Numbered from the stretch's first letter, positions 1-8,286 are shown. The stretch: 64,000 nt of DNA from an uncultured Alphaproteobacteria bacterium (GCA_943789475.1 CALSUG010000001.1:62001-126000), one strand, 5' to 3'. Notes: a model not told the origin generated them from the sequence alone. Made by a program: numbers and translations.

Positions 1-140
1 ATTTGACCATATATCAATAAAACAGCGACAATAGATAACGCTGTCATTTCTAAAGATATCTTTTCTTTGGCAAAGCTGTATACAGCCATCAATGTGACAA
101 TAATGCCAAACCACATATGAAATTCAATGGGCATTATCAT
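1..140 (-). CDS. SLC13-type membrane permease, N-terminal fragment
   Basis: Only the first 46 codons lie in the window; the gene continues beyond base 1. The start ATG overlaps the lptD stop as ATGA, so it is probably translationally coupled to lptD. The visible peptide begins MIMPIEFHMWFGII and has two hydrophobic stretches split by a short charged loop (AKEKISLEM). This resembles the start of SLC13/DASS-family anion permeases, which often open with a helix and then a 'rLPLDvTAL'-like stretch. That family call rests on a short segment and is inference; another polytopic membrane protein is possible. A second in-frame ATG lies two codons downstream. Confidence 0.5.
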   Translation of the reverse strand, partial: MIMPIEFHMWFGIIVTLMAVYSFAKEKISLEMTALSIVAVLLIYGQ

Positions 141-2329
141 TCATTTAAATCCGATGTTGTTGAATGATCGTAGGCCTTTGTTTCAAACTCACCCAAATTT
201 TTAAGGAACAATCTTATAAATACGCTTGTATCACTTGCCCCCGTTGAATCACGTTGCAAGTCGCGTTCAACTTCTGTTGTCACGCCAAAACAATCATCGT
301 TATAGGTTATGCCAACACGCCCTTCTCTCATCCCTTCATCTTGACCAAGGTCATATAAAATGGATGAAGACGTAGACCAAGTTTCATTAATTTTATGGTT
401 TGCACTCACTTGAACTTGCTCACGACTATCTTCAAATTCTGACCCAACAGCCCCTTTTTCAAATAAATACACTGCTGATAAATCAGTATCATAAATAGAT
501 GTTCCACCATAAAGTTCATGACGTTCAACACCCAATTTACGCCCGTTTAATTGAAAACGATAATTCAAATTATGTTTATGACTGTTAAAACTTGCGCCAA
601 TTTGTCCTACAATGTCCGATGATTGCTGATCTAAACCAGATCCCGCCGAGAATGGATTATCATCGTTGTCAAAGCGATAGCTTTGTCCTAAACCAAATGT
701 GAATTCATCACCATTCTCATGATAATATCCACCTTCTAAACCATAATTAACACGTGTACGATCTTCCACACGGTCCAATCCTGGAAAACGGTCTATTGCA
801 AAGAGATTGTTATAATCAATTTGTGCATCGCTACTATCTTCATTGGGAATATCACTGTCATTATTAACATCTGGCCGTGCGGTAAACGAAATCCGTGGCT
901 TTAAAGCTAGGACAGCATTTTTAATTTCATTTTGTAATGGATAAGTTAACTCAAGATTAGCCGTTGGAATAAAACGAGTATCTAGTTTTGAATTATCTTC
1001 GGCTGGATTGGTTTTGGCAACATCACGGTCACTTGTATAATAACTGTCCCCGCGAACTGACAAATCTAACTGGGAAACAACGCCCGCAGGCAATACACCA
1101 CGCGTCTTCCACCCAAGAGATGAATTAAGTCTGCTCATATCTTGTTCATCACCGTCACGATATAGCGATAGAAATGATGTATCCCATTGCCAACGTCCAC
1201 CTAATGTCCCATCTGGTTTTCCTACAAAATGCATATTTGCATACGGTAATGCATTTGGTTGATCTACATTTTTATCAAGGCGCAAATCCTGGAATGCTAA
1301 CAATTCAACAGATGCGTAATCACGGTCATCAAACCGTTCAACATATAATCTATTTTCCAAAACATCTTTACCATCGATGTTATATTGATCTAAATACTGT
1401 TCATCAGATGCTAACGCTATTTCAGCACCAGAACGCCATTTATCCGTCATATTCCACAACGCATCAACATCAATATGTCCGCGAAATTCCTCTTCAACCC
1501 TTGTGTCAATACCATTAATGCTATCAGTACGTTCAGACGATGTTGCAGATGTATTAACCTGAACAAACGCATTTTCAAATCGTTTACGCATTTCAAGGTT
1601 CAATTGTGGTTTTTCCTTCGTAAATACACGAATCCCTGCGGTAACATCTAAACTTGGCGATATTGCCCAATAATATGGGGCCATAAAATTAAAACCATAA
1701 TCGCTGCCAAATTGAATATCTGGCGTTAAAAAACCTGATTTTTGTTTTACTGACCCATCGGGATGAGCAAAATATGGTGTATAAAATACAGGCACGCCCC
1801 ATGCCTCAAATGTTGCATTCTCGTATAAAATGATTGCTTCGTCTTTATCATGAGTAACGTCCGTTGCCTTCAATGCCCATGCGGGTGTTTTATCTGGATC
1901 ATTCTTACATTCACGACACGGTGTATAACGCGCATCCTTTAACACATGTTTTTGTGATGTTTCACGAATAGCCTTTGCCGCCCACAAACGTGATCCATCA
2001 TTCAATCTAGAAACAAGATTATCTACAACTCCTTGCCTCATTTGATCACTGAGTTCCAAAACATCTGCCGAATGAACATCTCCATTTTTATCCGTCAAAC
2101 GTACATCGCCCTCGGCATAAGCCAAGTCATCTGCAAAATTGTAAATAATCTTGTTCGCTTCCAGTGTTTGATAAGCCTGCGCAACCTTTACATGACCTTC
2201 AGCGACAACGACAGAACGACCTTGATCATATGTTATACGATCTGCCTCCATATCCGTTGGTGCATTAGCAAGGGAAGCCCCCGTAACGACCACTGTCGAA
2301 AAAATACTAGCTAAAATTAATAAGCGCAT
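137..2329 (-). CDS. lptD: LPS-assembly protein LptD
   Basis: Outer-membrane beta-barrel that inserts lipopolysaccharide into the outer leaflet with LptE. The 730-residue length is normal for alphaproteobacterial LptD. There is a signal peptide (about residues 1-23), an OstA/LptA-like N-terminal domain (about 25-130, 'DMEADRITYDQG'), then the LptD core with the segment around 'GVPVFYTPYFAHPDGSVKQKSGFL' region and an aromatic-rich C-terminal barrel. Cysteines occur as a CREC pair near residue 140 and as a single Cys near residue 680, plausible disulfide partners. It lies downstream of rlpA and mltB on the same strand and overlaps the next permease start by four bases, suggesting an envelope-related transcription unit. 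Confidence 0.93.
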   Translation of the reverse strand: MRLLILASIFSTVVVTGASLANAPTDMEADRITYDQGRSVVVAEGHVKVAQAYQTLEANKIIYNFADDLAYAEGDVRLTDKNGDVHSADVLELSDQMRQGVVDNLVSRLNDGSRLWAAKAIRETSQKHVLKDARYTPCRECKNDPDKTPAWALKATDVTHDKDEAIILYENATFEAWGVPVFYTPYFAHPDGSVKQKSGFLTPDIQFGSDYGFNFMAPYYWAISPSLDVTAGIRVFTKEKPQLNLEMRKRFENAFVQVNTSATSSERTDSINGIDTRVEEEFRGHIDVDALWNMTDKWRSGAEIALASDEQYLDQYNIDGKDVLENRLYVERFDDRDYASVELLAFQDLRLDKNVDQPNALPYANMHFVGKPDGTLGGRWQWDTSFLSLYRDGDEQDMSRLNSSLGWKTRGVLPAGVVSQLDLSVRGDSYYTSDRDVAKTNPAEDNSKLDTRFIPTANLELTYPLQNEIKNAVLALKPRISFTARPDVNNDSDIPNEDSSDAQIDYNNLFAIDRFPGLDRVEDRTRVNYGLEGGYYHENGDEFTFGLGQSYRFDNDDNPFSAGSGLDQQSSDIVGQIGASFNSHKHNLNYRFQLNGRKLGVERHELYGGTSIYDTDLSAVYLFEKGAVGSEFEDSREQVQVSANHKINETWSTSSSILYDLGQDEGMREGRVGITYNDDCFGVTTEVERDLQRDSTGASDTSVFIRLFLKNLGEFETKAYDHSTTSDLNE

Positions 2330-2363
2330 GCTGTTATCAGTTTGATCGTGTTACGTGAGAGAG

Positions 2364-3344
2364 TCAACGATCTGCCATTACGATTTTGGCATCTCTCCCC
2401 TGTTTTTGAAGATTTGAGACAATTTCACTGGCTTTGTTTTTTGAATTTACAGGGCCAATTTTCACACGATACATGTTAATTCCACCAACATCCACACGGT
2501 GAATGGATACAGGTTCACTAACATTATAAAGTGCCATTTTCATCGTCATCGCATTATCTTCACTTTCAAACACACCAGCCTGAACAAATACATTATCTTC
2601 AACTACTGGTAAAACTTGGCGTGGCTTACGTACTGGTTCTGCCGCGTTCACTTGCTTAACAATAATATCGTCAAACATGCGCGATTGCGGTTCAAGATTG
2701 GCTTGTCTTACAACAGGTGTGTTTGAATATGGTTTTCGCACAGGTTCTGCAATTTGCAATGGCATATCACTGTCCAATGACAATCCACGATTAAGGGCAA
2801 TTTCCGCCCCCCGTGTACTTTTTCCTGCGCGCGCGGCACTCGCAACTTGGCGACTCGGTTTTTCCAACACATCAACCCTAACGCGTGCCGTACCCTTATG
2901 TTTCATGCCCAATATTTCAGCCGCTTTATCCGACAAATCAATAATGCGATCATGCGCAAATGGCCCACGATCATTCACACGCACAATAATTGATTTACCA
3001 TTTGTCAAATTCGTAACGCGTACGATTGATGGCATTTGTAATGTACGATGCGCCGCGGTTAATTCATAACGATTGAAGATTTCCCCATTGGCCGTCATTT
3101 TCCCATGAAATCCAGGGCCATACCATGATGCAACGCCTGTTTCACTGCCATTATATGTTTCTTTTGGTGTGTAATACCGTCCTTTAATTTTATAAGGACT
3201 TCCTGTTTTAAAATATCCAACCTTCACCGGCACAGTCTTACTATCCGATGGTGTTAATTGTTTTACCAGATGAGATCCTAGTTCAATTTCAGCACACGCA
3301 GAAAGCAATCCAAGGCTTGCAATTAACAAAACAAATTTATTCAT
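2364..3344 (-). CDS. rlpA: RlpA-family septal-ring lytic transglycosylase lipoprotein
   Basis: Predicted outer-membrane lipoprotein that cleaves or binds denuded peptidoglycan at the septum. Lipobox LLSAC puts the lipidated Cys at residue 17. The double-psi beta-barrel domain spans about 70-165 with the family signature 'GVASWYGPGFHGKMTANGE' and 'VRVNDRGPF'. A SPOR domain (about 245-326) binds glycan strands lacking stem peptides. The linker is Arg/Pro-rich. It sits between mltB and lptD, 15 bases after mltB, so these peptidoglycan and outer-membrane genes are likely cotranscribed. Confidence 0.93.
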   Translation of the reverse strand: MNKFVLLIASLGLLSACAEIELGSHLVKQLTPSDSKTVPVKVGYFKTGSPYKIKGRYYTPKETYNGSETGVASWYGPGFHGKMTANGEIFNRYELTAAHRTLQMPSIVRVTNLTNGKSIIVRVNDRGPFAHDRIIDLSDKAAEILGMKHKGTARVRVDVLEKPSRQVASAARAGKSTRGAEIALNRGLSLDSDMPLQIAEPVRKPYSNTPVVRQANLEPQSRMFDDIIVKQVNAAEPVRKPRQVLPVVEDNVFVQAGVFESEDNAMTMKMALYNVSEPVSIHRVDVGGINMYRVKIGPVNSKNKASEIVSNLQKQGRDAKIVMADR

Positions 3345-3359
3345 ATTTTAAAATCTCGA

Positions 3360-4331
3360 TTATTGACCAGCGGCAATAGCGTCAGCCAACAAACCCACAG
3401 ATGTGGCAAAGTAAGTTGAACGGTTCCATTTCATGATAACATCATAATTTCCGTATGTCATGTATTTTGGCCCAGACATTCCATCTGGCGCAACCAAACC
3501 CGCCTTAATATTTGCAACAGGTAACGCACCACCATGTGGTAATTTTACGCCCATAGATGCCCATTGTGATAACGGCTTTTTATTCTTACGATCAACCATT
3601 GATTTTGAAAATGATGCAGGAACAGACACTTGACGCCCCCATTTTTCATCACCTTTCCATCCTGAACGAGAAAGATAATTCGCGGCCGAAGCAAAAACAT
3701 CCGCCTTCGTACCCCAAATATCTTTCTTGCCGTCTTTATTATAGTCTTGTGCATACGCTAAAAAACTCGATGGCATAAATTGGCTTTGCCCCATTGCACC
3801 TGCCCATGAACCGATCATATCCGCCGCCGTAATATGCCCCGCATCAATAATTTTCAGCGCATTCATCAATTCATCACCAAAAAATTTACTACGACGTCCT
3901 TCGAATGCCAATGTTGCCAACGAATCGACAACATCAAAACCTCCTGTATTTGATCCAAAATTTGTTTCAATCCCCCATAACGCCACAATATATTGTGGTT
4001 GAACACCATAATGTGCGCCAATTTCATTCAATAATGCACGGTGTTTTTTCAATTCATGGCGACCTTGATTAACACGCTGTTTTGAAACAATGCGTTTTTC
4101 ATACGTTGCAAAAGTGATTTTTGATTCAGGTTGTTTACGATCTAACTCAATCACACGTGGTAAAAATTTGGATCCCGCAAATGCACGATTTAATGTTGCA
4201 TCTGACACACCCTGGCTTTTCGCCTTGGCTTTAAATTGAGAAACCCATTGATTATAAGATGCCTGATCACCAGAAAAGGCGTTCAACGGAAGAATAAAGA
4301 GTGCAGATGCGATAAGTAATATTTTTTTCAT
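3360..4331 (-). CDS. mltB: Lytic murein transglycosylase, MltB family (GH103)
   Basis: Periplasmic enzyme that cleaves the MurNAc-GlcNAc bond of peptidoglycan with 1,6-anhydro product formation. It has a signal peptide (about residues 1-20) but no lipobox. The slt-type catalytic Glu is E122 in 'ALWGIETNFGSNTG', followed by the MltB core including 'GAMGQSQFMPSSF' and 'NYLSRSGW'. The length of 323 aa is typical for alphaproteobacterial MltB homologues. It is the first gene of the mltB-rlpA-lptD run. The upstream region contains the tRNA-Ser gene on the opposite strand and the 3' end of the element-1 recombinase frame, which reads into the mltB start. Confidence 0.92.
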   Translation of the reverse strand: MKKILLIASALFILPLNAFSGDQASYNQWVSQFKAKAKSQGVSDATLNRAFAGSKFLPRVIELDRKQPESKITFATYEKRIVSKQRVNQGRHELKKHRALLNEIGAHYGVQPQYIVALWGIETNFGSNTGGFDVVDSLATLAFEGRRSKFFGDELMNALKIIDAGHITAADMIGSWAGAMGQSQFMPSSFLAYAQDYNKDGKKDIWGTKADVFASAANYLSRSGWKGDEKWGRQVSVPASFSKSMVDRKNKKPLSQWASMGVKLPHGGALPVANIKAGLVAPDGMSGPKYMTYGNYDVIMKWNRSTYFATSVGLLADAIAAGQ

Positions 4332-4415
4332 GAAAATGAGTATAAGTAATTTACATCCCCGCGCAAGGATGTTAAAACCCTTTTCGAAAGATCAATCGCA
4401 AGTATCTTACACAAC

Positions 4416-4506
4416 GGACAGTTGGCAGAGCGGTTGAATGCACCGGTCTTGAAAACCGGCATAGGTTTATAGCCTATCCAGGGTTCGAATCCCTGACTGT
4501 CCGCCA
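4416..4506 (+). tRNA. tRNA-Ser (anticodon UGA), attachment site of element 1
   Basis: A complete cloverleaf of 91 nt with encoded CCA. The acceptor arm GGACAGT pairs with ACTGTCC, the anticodon stem CCGGT/ACCGG closes the loop CTTGAAA (anticodon TGA), there is a long class II variable arm (ATAGG...CCTAT), and a T arm CAGGG TTCGAAT CCCTG. The discriminator base is G, as expected for tRNA-Ser. The 3' end is the junction with a GC-richer integrative-element remnant, and TCCGCCA is repeated at 7363-7369. Confidence 0.97.
4500..4506 (+). repeat. Putative att core copy, element 1 left (TCCGCCA)
   Basis: The last seven bases of tRNA-Ser including the encoded CCA. The same heptamer recurs in the same orientation at 7363-7369 where AT-rich chromosomal sequence resumes. 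Its short length makes chance occurrence possible; the coincidence with the compositional edge is the argument. Confidence 0.55.
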
Positions 4507-6014
4507 TTATCTTCTTTTGGCAAGAAAACCCCTCTAACACCTTGAATGGTAAGGTGGTTTTTGGTGTTCGAAGTCCTTCATTTCGCGCATAGGTAATTTG
4601 CTCTGCAAAGGCCAGTCTCAGGACAGTTCGTTGGGCAATCAGATTGCCACTTTTCCAGAGTTTCCAAGGGTTTGACAGGAATTGCAGGGCGTGTTCGAAC
4701 ATTTGCTCGAAGGTATGCATTGGCTTTCCTTGGTTTTGCAGTTTTTCGTCTAAAATCAGCTTCTCACGCTCCATCTTTTCGATGCGCTTCTCGTAGGCGG
4801 TGATCAGGGTTGGGCTATCCGCGTCCACAACACGATCCAGAAGGCCTTCGATTTGCTTATCCAGTTTGTTGCGCTCCGTGCGGATCAGGCGTTTGTCAGC
4901 CTCCATTTGTCCCGCACGTTGCCCCCAAGCGTCTTTGAACATCTTTGACGCCATTGCAAACATGCCCTCGGATGGTTTGAGGCTTTGCATCAATTCGTCA
5001 AACTCACCTTCGAGCACATCACGACGGATCGATTTGCGATAGCTCGGGCATCCTTTGGCGTGGCAGAGGTAATACGGATGTTTCTTTCCCGACTTGCTGG
5101 TGGACCAGCAGGCCGTCAGAGGCGTGTTGCAGTCATCGCAGCACACGAACCCCCGCAGAGGGAAGTCCGCATTGATATCCTTGCGTGCGGGCGCTCTGGC
5201 CCCGTCCTTGATCCGTTGCTGGATCAATTCATGGGTCTCCAATGAGATCAGACCTTCATGATGGCCTTTGCGCAGCGACACATCCCACTCAGGGATTTCG
5301 ATGTAACCCGCAAAATGCGTGCGGGTCATCAGACGGATGATCCGTTCAAAACGGATCGTGCCATCAGCAAAATCTTTCGGGAACGCAGGTTTGGATTCCA
5401 GAAACCGTTTCACTTCGGCCTGTGTTTCAAAATGACCAGAGGCAAACCCTTCCAAGGCCTCTTGGATGATGGATGCCAAAGGTTCATCCCGCACCAGCAT
5501 ATTGCCATGCCCCGCAACGCGCTCATACTTGTATCCAATCGGGGCGCGGAACACCCAGTAACCATTAAGCGCACGCCCCGCATACGGTTTTTGGTTTGCT
5601 CGCCGTTTTTCTGACGTTGGTGCTGGGACACAGACGCCAGCAGGTTCTCGACCAGAATGCTGTCACTGTCCTCACCAAATTCAATCGACGGGCTTTCCAG
5701 CTTGCCGCCCGCTTCGGCCAGCAGCGCCCGCAGTTGCCAATGCCCGACCACATCCCGCGCAAAGCGGTTGATGTCGTCAATGATGACAACGCAGGTTTCC
5801 TTTTGCGCTTTCAGGTACGCCAGCAGTGCAATCATGGCAGGACGATCAGCATCACCACCCGATTTGTTGTCATTGAAGACCTCAAGCACCTCATAGCCCT
5901 TATACCGCGCATATTCGCGGCAACGGCTTTCTTGCGACGCCAACCCATCACCCTTTTTCAATTGAGCGACGCTCGAAACGCGGGCGTAAATGACGGCGTG
6001 TTGTTTTGTTTCCA

Positions 6015-6337
6015 TTAAAGACTCCCTTCCTGTTGCGCGTCAGTCTCGGGGGCTGCGGCAGTTTCAAAAGTTGTTTTGGTATTGGGTAAGTTTAGCACAT
6101 CCTGTGACGGGCATTTCTGCCAAAGACACGTCTTTTCCACAGGCCTGTTGGACGGGGTGTATACCCGAACCCAAGATCGACAAAACTGACCATGATGGAC
6201 CACAGGGCTTCGATCAGTTCGCGCTTGTGTTCGTCCGAGATATCTTCATCTTCGAAGAATGGAAGATAGGCATCCCAATCAATCGTCAGGCGCGGCGGGG
6301 CCGTTTCGGGATTAAATTCTGGGGGAATGTCGGTCAT
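6015..6337 (-). pseudogene. Small conserved ORF upstream of recombinase, frameshifted
   Basis: Starts MTDIPPEFNPET at 6337 behind GAGG on the minus strand. The first 57 or so codons read cleanly (…'EALWSIMVSFVDLGFG'), then an extra G near 6167-6171 pushes the frame. Skipping it gives 'IHPVQQACGKDVSLAEM', and a further shift is needed to reach 'TKTTFETAAAPETDAQQEG' and the TAA that overlaps the recombinase ATG (TAATG). Short acidic ORFs of this kind sit directly before serine recombinases in other alphaproteobacterial elements (recalled knowledge). Function is unknown; a directionality or regulatory factor is possible but speculative. Confidence 0.6.
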
Positions 6338-6512
6338 GGCCTGCCTCTTTCTGCCTCTCGGCGTTTCTCTGGTTCGGGGTCTCCTTTGTTGCCTCTCAAT
6401 GTGAGAGAACATAAGTGGAACAATATAGGATATTATTCCCAAGACCCGAAGCGATAATTTTCTGGCTTCGAGGTCTGGATATCCTAAAATACCACTGCAA
6501 TGGCCGTAGGTT

Positions 6513-6529
6513 GCGGGTAAAATCGGGTA
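6513..6529 (+). repeat. Tandem heptamer (G/T)CGGGTA x2, 10-bp pitch
   Basis: GCGGGTA and TCGGGTA start 10 bp apart, one helical turn, about 20 bp before the start of the 88-aa gene at 6550. A matching pair on the opposite strand occurs in element 2 (39580-39596). It is a candidate operator or accessory protein-binding site shared by the two elements. Confidence 0.45.
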
Positions 6530-6549
6530 GTTTTGAGGCAAGGATTTTG

Positions 6550-6816
6550 ATGTGGATAACAATTGGAAGATCAGCGACCAAAGCTGACCGTGCCGCCCTC
6601 TATCATGTTGCCCGTGCGGTTGCGGACACCACCAACCTGAGCGTGGAAGCCATTATGGAGCAGGCCTTTGGTCACAAGCTGATGGTTGGCACTGACTATC
6701 TGTCCAATTTCCGCAGTGGAGCCATCGGACGCCCCAAAGCCAAGCTGATCCACGCTTGGATCGCAGAACACCATTCTGAGACGGCGCATAACCTTCTTCT
6801 TGCCAGTCCAGGGTGA
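6550..6816 (+). CDS. Small element-encoded protein, unknown function (88 aa)
   Basis: ATG at 6550 has AAGGA five bases upstream. The product is helical and alanine-rich ('RAALYHVARAVADTTNLSVEAI', with 'AFGHKLMVGTDYL' and a basic 'GRPKAKLIHAWIAEHH'). I recall similar proteins in alphaproteobacterial integrative elements but know no assigned function. It is transcribed away from the recombinase operon, with about 210 bp between the divergent starts that contains the tandem heptamer. Its 3' part is antisense to the tail of the minus-strand ORF 6653-7063, so one of the two is probably shortened by a deletion junction near 6800-6816. Confidence 0.5.
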   Translation: MWITIGRSATKADRAALYHVARAVADTTNLSVEAIMEQAFGHKLMVGTDYLSNFRSGAIGRPKAKLIHAWIAEHHSETAHNLLLASPG

Positions 6817-7063
6817 TATCATCTGTATTCAGGTTCAGCGGTGGCTTTTGCGCTTTTTCAGGGATGAACTCGGCTTCGAGAGTACCGTCCTGATCTTCGA
6901 TCACAACCTTGGACTTGCCGCCGTGTGTACCGTGGATCGTGAAACTCATCGGATCAGATACGAACTTTATCTGCTCAGTTTCAGCCTGTTTTGTTGGCTT
7001 TGGTTCTTGTGGCGAAGTGGCTTTGGCAAACGCGTCTTTGCTGTTTGAGGGTGATTTATTCAT
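6653..7063 (-). CDS. Element-encoded protein, probably 3'-truncated
   Basis: Start at 7063 (MNKSPSNSKDAFAKA) is preceded by GAGG seven bases upstream. The first about 85 residues look genuine: a charged Lys/Pro/Gln-rich N-terminus and 'MSFTIHGTHGGKSKVVIED', ending near 'LNLNTDDITLDW'. The remaining codons are antisense to the plus-strand 88-aa gene and read as low-complexity Trp/Ser/Cys-rich peptide, so the natural C-terminus was probably lost at a deletion near 6805. No recognised domain. Confidence 0.4.
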   Translation of the reverse strand: MNKSPSNSKDAFAKATSPQEPKPTKQAETEQIKFVSDPMSFTIHGTHGGKSKVVIEDQDGTLEAEFIPEKAQKPPLNLNTDDITLDWQEEGYAPSQNGVLRSKRGSAWLWGVRWLHCGNWTDSQCQPSACDQRPAP

Positions 7064-7092
7064 GATGGACCTCACAAAATCAAAGAAATGAA

Positions 7093-7114
7093 ATTGGCGG
7101 GTTTCCCCGCCAAT
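7093..7114 (-). terminator. Perfect 9-bp hairpin with tetraloop
   Basis: ATTGGCGGG and CCCGCCAAT flank a TTTC loop (GAAA on the minus strand). It lies just after the stop codon (7120) of the truncated minus-strand gene and is followed on that strand by T-rich sequence, consistent with an intrinsic terminator. Confidence 0.6.
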
Positions 7115-7119
7115 CAAGA

Positions 7120-7412
7120 TCATTCAGCGGCTTGTGCCAGTACTGGTTCAGCCTGCAAATCCACACCCAAGGGCTTCAATTCAGGATCGTCATGCCAGCG
7201 CACCTTGTCGGCGCGAAGCGGATACGGGTGGGTGCCACGGTCAACAAATGGCGGTCGCTTTTGTAAGACACCCAATCAAGATCACCATCCACATTCATGG
7301 CCTTGCCGATGCGGATGCCATCTGTGCCATAGAGATCGTTTTCCTGAAGATCATCTTTTGTATCCGCCACAGTTATAATATCATTACTTGGATTAGGGAT
7401 TATTAGCCTCAC
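7120..7412 (-). pseudogene. Truncated and frameshifted gene at right end of element 1
   Basis: The reading frame enters from the AT-rich side across the putative att core and encodes 'NDLYGTDGIRIGKAMNVDGD' and 'LDWVSYKSDRH'. A single-base shift near 7230-7255 moves into the frame encoding 'RGTHPYPLRADKVRWHDDPE', 'LKPLGVDLQAEP' and 'VLAQAAE', with TGA at 7120. The second half has the base composition of the element. No domain recognised; it is a remnant whose 5' part was cut off by the element boundary. Confidence 0.5.
7363..7369 (+). repeat. Putative att core copy, element 1 right (TCCGCCA)
   Basis: Direct copy of the tRNA-Ser 3' terminus at the right edge of the GC-rich block; sequence to the right (CAGTTATAATATC...) is AT-rich like the chromosome. 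If correct, the uninterrupted chromosome had tRNA-Ser followed directly by this AT-rich sequence. Confidence 0.5.
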
Positions 7413-7485
7413 CTTGCTACAATATCTAAATATGTTTTAGATACACAAGATTAAGTGATGTACAAACTTAATTTTTGAATAAATA

Positions 7486-7512
7486 TTGACATATATTAAA
7501 ATCCTCTATAAA
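7486..7512 (+). promoter_or_regulatory. Possible promoter for the 227-aa protein gene
   Basis: TTGACA (7486-7491) and TATAAA (7507-7512) are separated by 15 bp, shorter than the optimal 17. The predicted start of transcription would be close to the ATG at 7521, giving a very short leader. Confidence 0.3.
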
Positions 7513-7520
7513 CATACCTC

Positions 7521-8204
7521 ATGAATAAATTAGACAAAATTTTATCCAACCAACTCAGAAAAGCTTTCATTTCTGCTCTATACACAGGATCACGCACACC
7601 TCTAGATAATTTTAAAATACGCGCACAATCAATGCAAGAACGGGCATTAGACAGGTATACAAACATCATTCACGAATCCGAAATGATGACATCACGAAAC
7701 ACATGCCCAAGCCTCGAACGAGAAAGAAGAAATCTATTCTTAGAAAATGACGGATCACCGGCGGAGCTTCTCAAAAAAGTTAAGGAACTAGAACACAAAC
7801 ACATAGAACATCTAAAAAAGAGAGCTATCACTGCGAAAGAAAATATGACAAAAATCGATCGCATTCAACAAGCCAGATATTTGGTAGACAACTTAGAAAC
7901 AGATAAAGAATCATTTAGCCCCATAAACAATTTAGTCAATATCTCTGCAAAGTCTATAGGCGCAAGTATTGGGATTGGTATCGCCTCCCTCATCATGACA
8001 TCCTTCGCCCCCCCACTCACCCAAATATTCACAGTGGCGGCTGTATTTCTACCCCCACAACTAATCTTACAAGCATATAAAAATAACCACGATTATCAAA
8101 ATAAAATATCTAAGGGACTCAACTTAGTAGAAAGTTCATTTCCAAGCAGAGAAAAAATATCAGATCGAGCAAAGGCTATGACTTTACCCCTATTAAAAAA
8201 GTGA
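7521..8204 (+). CDS. Hypothetical membrane-associated protein (227 aa)
   Basis: No family recognised. The N-terminal two thirds are highly charged and helical, likely coiled coil (for example 'ELLKKVKELEHKHIEHLKKR'). Residues of about 150-185 form a hydrophobic region with one or two membrane-spanning helices ('IGASIGIGIASLIMT' and 'IFTVAAVFLPPQLIL'), followed by a basic tail. Composition is AT-rich like the chromosome, so it lies outside element 1. There is no strong Shine-Dalgarno sequence before the ATG. Confidence 0.6.
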   Translation: MNKLDKILSNQLRKAFISALYTGSRTPLDNFKIRAQSMQERALDRYTNIIHESEMMTSRNTCPSLERERRNLFLENDGSPAELLKKVKELEHKHIEHLKKRAITAKENMTKIDRIQQARYLVDNLETDKESFSPINNLVNISAKSIGASIGIGIASLIMTSFAPPLTQIFTVAAVFLPPQLILQAYKNNHDYQNKISKGLNLVESSFPSREKISDRAKAMTLPLLKK

Positions 8205-8286
8205 TGACAACTCGCGCCTCACCCCTTCGCGTTTAAAAACAATTCAGGTATATTACCTTCATTGAATTTTCAGTGAGGACAGACCT

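Larger units (their letters stand above)
4328..6015 (-). pseudogene. Serine recombinase (resolvase/invertase N-domain, zinc-ribbon), frameshifted
   Basis: Large serine recombinase, probably the integrase of element 1. The N-terminal frame (from 6015) has the resolvase signature YARVSS with likely nucleophile S14, and the conserved 'DDINRFARD'. The frame breaks at the CCCC run 5576-5579: one extra base there would join 'NRMRG' to 'RALNGYWVFRAPIGYKYE' and continue through the recombinase domain, a CxxC...C zinc ribbon ('CCDDCNTPL'), and a coiled coil. The C-terminal frame reads past 'PFKVLEGFSC' through antisense tRNA-Ser to a stop at 4328 beside mltB, so its tail is encoded across the attachment site. 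About half of the residues match the fragment at 42598-43175. It could be a real pseudogene, a sequencing slip in the C run, or less likely programmed frameshifting. Confidence 0.85.
4500..7369. mobile_element. Integrative element remnant 1 at tRNA-Ser
   Basis: GC-rich block in AT-rich surroundings, starting exactly at the tRNA-Ser 3' end and stopping at 7363-7369, where a direct copy of the tRNA terminus TCCGCCA occurs and base composition drops. It carries a frameshifted serine recombinase, a decayed small gene upstream of it, two small ORFs of unknown function and a truncated gene at the right end. Nearly every gene shows frame damage, so it is probably immobile. The boundaries are inferred from composition and the 7-bp repeat. 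Confidence 0.75.

Noticed and set aside
5410-5560. C-terminal tail of the first recombinase frame as a real protein end
   Set aside because: After 'NRMRG' the frame reads nonsense that does not match the sister recombinase; the matching text is in the adjacent frame.
6338-6562. Extended 156-aa version of the small gene before the recombinase
   Set aside because: The real start at 6337 has a ribosome binding site; the upstream part covers the intergenic control region.
7243-7252. AATGGCGG near 7245 as a second att copy for element 1
   Set aside because: It is in inverted orientation relative to the tRNA-Ser terminus and lies inside GC-rich element sequence; TCCGCCA at 7363 is in direct orientation and at the compositional edge.
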